From Salinispora vitiensis (GTDB lineage Bacteria > Actinomycetota > Actinomycetes > Mycobacteriales > Micromonosporaceae), in NCBI RefSeq assembly GCF_000378825.1, contig NZ_KB900388.1:805947-869946 (forward strand): a DNA stretch of 64,000 bases. The letters run 5' to 3'. The position numbers were made by a program, and so were the translations under genes. Positions 61,380 through 64,000 of this stretch are shown here, one piece after another. Below the pieces are notes generated by a model that was given only the letters and a program-made list of their open reading frames with translations, made no database searches and was not told where the DNA came from. Each line of letters begins with the position of its first letter. Positions within the stretch are counted from its first letter, which is position 1.

Positions 61380-62846
61380 TCAGCTCAAGGTGGCGGGGGT
61401 GGTTCTGGGCAGCCCCGTGAGCACCTGGTCAACGGCTTTGTGCGCATCGGCGATACACGTGCCGACCCCCACTCCCTCGTACGCGGCACCGCAGACGGCG
61501 AGCCCCGGCGAGCCACCTACCGCCGTTCGGATCCGATGCACCCGATCCAGGTGGCCGACGGTGTACTGGGGCAGCGCGTTCGGCCACCGGGTGACCCGGG
61601 TCGCCACCGGGGCACCGACCGCCCCGGTTGCCGCGGCGACCTCGGCCGTCACCAGCCGGACGAGGTCGGCGTCGTCGCGGTGTAGCGCTGCCTCGTCGCC
61701 GACCTTCCCGACCGAACAGCGCAGAATCTCCACCTCGCCCGCCAGGTGCGGCCACTTCACCGTGGAGAAGGTCACTTCGTTGACGGCCCGTCCGTCCACC
61801 GCCGGAACCCGGTAGCCGCAGAGCCCGCGCGTGGCGAGCCCACCGGCGAATGCCGTACGGGGGTAGGCCAGCGTGATGCTGCCGACACTGGCGTACGGGA
61901 GCTGCGCCAGCTCGGCGGCGGCCGGCGCCACTCCGGGTACGCCGGCCAGCAGTCGGCCGGCAGGCCCGGCGGGGACGGCGATGATGACCGCGTCCGCGGT
62001 GAGCTGTTCGGTCCCGGCGTCGGCGTTGACGGTCAGCCGCCACCCCCGCCGCTCCGGAGCCAGGCCGGTGACCTCGGCCCCGGTTCGTATCCGTGCGTCG
62101 GGCGAGTCGGCGAGAACTGCGTCGACCAACACCTGGGGTAGGTTGCCGAGCCCGCCGGTCAGGGTACCGATCCCGGTCGGCGGTTCCTGCCCGTCCGGTG
62201 GCGGTGGGGGGACCAGCGAGCCCGCGGCCTGGACCAGCGACGGGTACCTGCGGGCCGCGTTCGCCAGCGGGGCCAGCATGGCCTCGAAGGACAGCTGGTC
62301 GGAGCGGCCAGCACAGACATCGCTGAGGAACGGGTCAACGAGGCGGTCCAACACCTCCTGGCCAAGTCGCTGTGAGACGTAGGCCGCGACGGAGACGTCG
62401 CCGTCCCGTTCAGTCGGCGGCAGCCCAAGGTCGCGGCGGGCCGCGGCCACCCCGCCCGGTGAGAGGATGCCGGACTCGGCGAGGGCCTCCAGGTCCGCGG
62501 GGATGCCCATGAACTGGCTGGGAGGCAGGGGCCGGAGCGCACCCCTGCTCCAGATCGCCGTCGTGGTGGCGCCAGCCAGGGTGAGCTGATCGCCGAGACC
62601 GGCCGCGGTGAGCAACCGGGTGGTCTTGGGCCGCCGGGCATAGAGCCCTTCCGCCCCCTCGTCAACGAGGACGCCCGCCACCTCCGATGTGGACAGCTTC
62701 CCCCCGAGTCGCGGTGCGGCCTCGAGGAGGGTGATTCGTACTGACTCGTTCCGGAGGTAGAACGCTGCGGTCACCCCCGTGATGCCGCCCCCGACGATGA
62801 CCACGTGGGGCGCCGTACCTGCCCGATCCTGTTCGTTGTCCACCAT
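61380..62846 (-). CDS. HemY/protoporphyrinogen-oxidase-like FAD amine/porphyrinogen oxidase
   Basis: 488 residues of the HemY/HemG-type flavin oxidase superfamily. FAD-binding PHVVIVGGGITGVTAAFYLR and ITLLEAAPRLGGKLSTSEVA at the N-terminus, and a C-terminal GLAVCGAAYEGVGVGTCIAD that contacts FAD; TLTGGLGNLPQVLVDAVL is the substrate-domain signature. The start is the ATG at 62846 (MVDNEQDRAG) with AGCAGG upstream. Normally such enzymes make haem from coproporphyrinogen or protoporphyrinogen, but this copy lies within a metabolite cluster with no other haem gene, so it may be a second-copy haem enzyme or have been adapted for oxidising a pathway intermediate (inference). Confidence 0.82.
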   Translation of the reverse strand: MVDNEQDRAGTAPHVVIVGGGITGVTAAFYLRNESVRITLLEAAPRLGGKLSTSEVAGVLVDEGAEGLYARRPKTTRLLTAAGLGDQLTLAGATTTAIWSRGALRPLPPSQFMGIPADLEALAESGILSPGGVAAARRDLGLPPTERDGDVSVAAYVSQRLGQEVLDRLVDPFLSDVCAGRSDQLSFEAMLAPLANAARRYPSLVQAAGSLVPPPPPDGQEPPTGIGTLTGGLGNLPQVLVDAVLADSPDARIRTGAEVTGLAPERRGWRLTVNADAGTEQLTADAVIIAVPAGPAGRLLAGVPGVAPAAAELAQLPYASVGSITLAYPRTAFAGGLATRGLCGYRVPAVDGRAVNEVTFSTVKWPHLAGEVEILRCSVGKVGDEAALHRDDADLVRLVTAEVAAATGAVGAPVATRVTRWPNALPQYTVGHLDRVHRIRTAVGGSPGLAVCGAAYEGVGVGTCIADAHKAVDQVLTGLPRTTPATLS

Positions 62847-62965
62847 GTCGCCTGCTTTCGTGGGCTGCGATGTCGTAGCAGTCTCGCCGCGCTCCCGCGA
62901 ATTCCGGTCGAGTAAGAGTTGACCCGGGCAGGTGGCGGCGGTCGGCCGAAGCGGGGCGGGTGGCG

Positions 62966-64000
62966 TTACGGTCCGTCCTCCTGCTTGCGCTTGAGTTGTT
63001 CGGCGAAGAGGCTCCACTCCTCACTGATGCTGTCCGCGAGCGGGGCGATCACGCTCAGCCAGTGCGGCGGGATCGAGCCGGCGACCTCCCGCCAGCGATG
63101 TGGGGCACCGGCGTGCCACGCCATCCACCGAATGAACGCCCGGCCACCCTCGGTGTATCGGACGGACGGATCGGTAGCCAGCTTGTTCGCCACCCCGGCC
63201 CAGGTCAGTGGCGCGTCCGCCGGCCCCCGGCGCCGGACCGCACCACCGCGGGGTGCCGGCAACGTGGGGGCGGGCGCCGCGGCTCGCCGGGCCGGTCCCA
63301 CCGGCGGCTCGACCGGGGGAAGGCGGTGCCCGGTGCGCTCCGGACTGATGCCCCGGCGCAGCCGCGCGCTCACGTCGTGGACGGTGCCCAGCGACACGTC
63401 GGCCTCGCGGGCGACCTGCCGCAGCGGGGCGTCCGGGTGGGCGCTGAGGTAGGCGGCGGCGCGACGCCGGCCCTCCACGGCGGTGACCGGACGACGCCTT
63501 CCGTCCCGGCCGATCCGCTTGCCGGCCTCTGCTGCCCCCGGCGACCGGGTACGCAACGATGCGATCGTCTTCGCGCTCAATCCCGTGATGGCGGCGAGGG
63601 CCCGGTCAGACCAGTCCGGATACTCCGACAGCACCCGGTTGGCGCCGGAGAGCCGGTCGACTCGGGACAGTGGTAGCCCGTGGGCGATGTTCGCCTGCAT
63701 CGCCAGGATCAGCGCCTCGGCGTCGGTGCAGTCCAGGAAGCGTGCGGGGATGACGTGATCGCCGCGGATCCGGGCGGCCTCGAGCCGGTGCAGCCCATCG
63801 ATAACCCGCCAGCCCTCCTCCTGGACGAGGAGAGGCGGTAGCTGCGTGGTGCCGCCCGCCTCCACGAGTAACTGGACGTGGGCTCCGCTCGTGCCACCCT
63901 GCCGCAGCCGCAGGCTGGGTGACAGGGCGTCCAGGGGAACGTCTCGTGCCGGCAGTCGCTCGAAGTTCTTTAGATCGAATTTGTCGTTGCCCGTCGCTTC
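62966..64000 (-). CDS. StrR-like ParB-domain transcriptional regulator (partial, 5' end off the right edge)
   Basis: 345 codons are visible. The frame is open through base 64000, where translation reads EATGNDKFDLKNFERLPARD, then VPLDALSPSLRLRQGGTSGA. This is the N-terminal ParB/Srx-like segment, in the pattern of StrR and TeiR-type activators, followed by PPLLVQEEGWRVIDGLHRLE. Helix-turn-helix segments SDRALAAITGLSAKTIASLR and LRQVAREADVSLGTVHDVSA follow, then a proline-rich linker and a C-terminal domain. The beginning lies beyond the window. StrR-type proteins activate antibiotic genes by binding inverted repeats, two of which are found in this cluster. Confidence 0.85.
   Translation of the reverse strand, partial: EATGNDKFDLKNFERLPARDVPLDALSPSLRLRQGGTSGAHVQLLVEAGGTTQLPPLLVQEEGWRVIDGLHRLEAARIRGDHVIPARFLDCTDAEALILAMQANIAHGLPLSRVDRLSGANRVLSEYPDWSDRALAAITGLSAKTIASLRTRSPGAAEAGKRIGRDGRRRPVTAVEGRRRAAAYLSAHPDAPLRQVAREADVSLGTVHDVSARLRRGISPERTGHRLPPVEPPVGPARRAAAPAPTLPAPRGGAVRRRGPADAPLTWAGVANKLATDPSVRYTEGGRAFIRWMAWHAGAPHRWREVAGSIPPHWLSVIAPLADSISEEWSLFAEQLKRKQEDGP

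Noticed and set aside
62847..62965. StrR-type site between the StrR-like gene and the HemY-like gene
   Set aside because: A single right-arm-like CGGTCGAGT is present but no left arm lies at the expected distance.
1..64000. tRNA, rRNA and CRISPR arrays
   Set aside because: None recognised; no short regularly spaced repeats and no tRNA-like T-loop in a plausible fold was found.

Overview
The window is high-GC DNA from an actinomycete. The gene families and their order suggest Micromonosporaceae, plausibly Salinispora or Micromonospora: mycothiol biosynthesis (MshC), SCO1664-family, DUF3090, PAC2 and DUF5703 proteins, F420-type LLM oxidoreductases, GAF-ANTAR regulators, many GTG starts and T-tract-free hairpin terminators. 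The genus is inferred from gene content; no taxonomic marker such as rRNA is present.

Region 1 (1-28.5 kb) is mostly chromosomal housekeeping: truncated ctaD, secA2, a GAF-ANTAR regulator, a DksA-type zinc-finger protein, a Clp AAA+ unfoldase, an M20 peptidase, a LysR regulator and the operon LLM oxidoreductase-uppP-phosphomutase-DUF3090-SCO1664. Two accessory modules stand out in it. One is a 60-residue peptide made of two exact 21-residue repeats, 8 bp ahead of a JmjC/cupin oxygenase (8.06-9.58 kb). The other is a tight four-gene leftward operon with a WXG100-sized helical protein, a FtsK/SpoIIIE-type ATPase and a membrane protein (9.6-14.1 kb).

Region 2 (28.5-41 kb) carries the mycothiol/methionine block (mshC, GntR regulator, PAC2, metH). 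Three glycan-type genes (GT2 glycosyltransferase, possible GT-B protein, methyltransferase-like coiled-coil protein) lie between the SCO1664 gene and mshC, bounded by a 5' hairpin and a perfect 30-bp palindrome. Region 3 (41-52.7 kb) is accessory: a glutamate decarboxylase/antiporter pair, an MFS exporter, a DrrAB-like ABC exporter with a divergent TetR gene, a second ABC exporter joined to a glyoxalase gene, and an alpha/beta hydrolase.

Region 4 (52.8-64 kb) looks like one end of a specialised-metabolite cluster making a 2-deoxysugar-decorated, oxygenated aromatic product. It has three pathway-type regulators (SARP, AraC, and StrR-like running off the right edge), NDP-hexose 2,3-dehydratase, a sulfotransferase-like protein, a phenol-hydroxylase-type FAD monooxygenase, a HemY-like oxidase, and a CMD/AhpD-fold protein and C26 amidotransferase that both seem to have lost catalytic residues. 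Two palindromic sequences resembling the StrR operator lie before the dehydratase and between the amidotransferase and monooxygenase genes, suggesting that the StrR-like protein controls the group. An angucycline or related aromatic polyketide glycoside is possible, but no polyketide synthase is inside the window.
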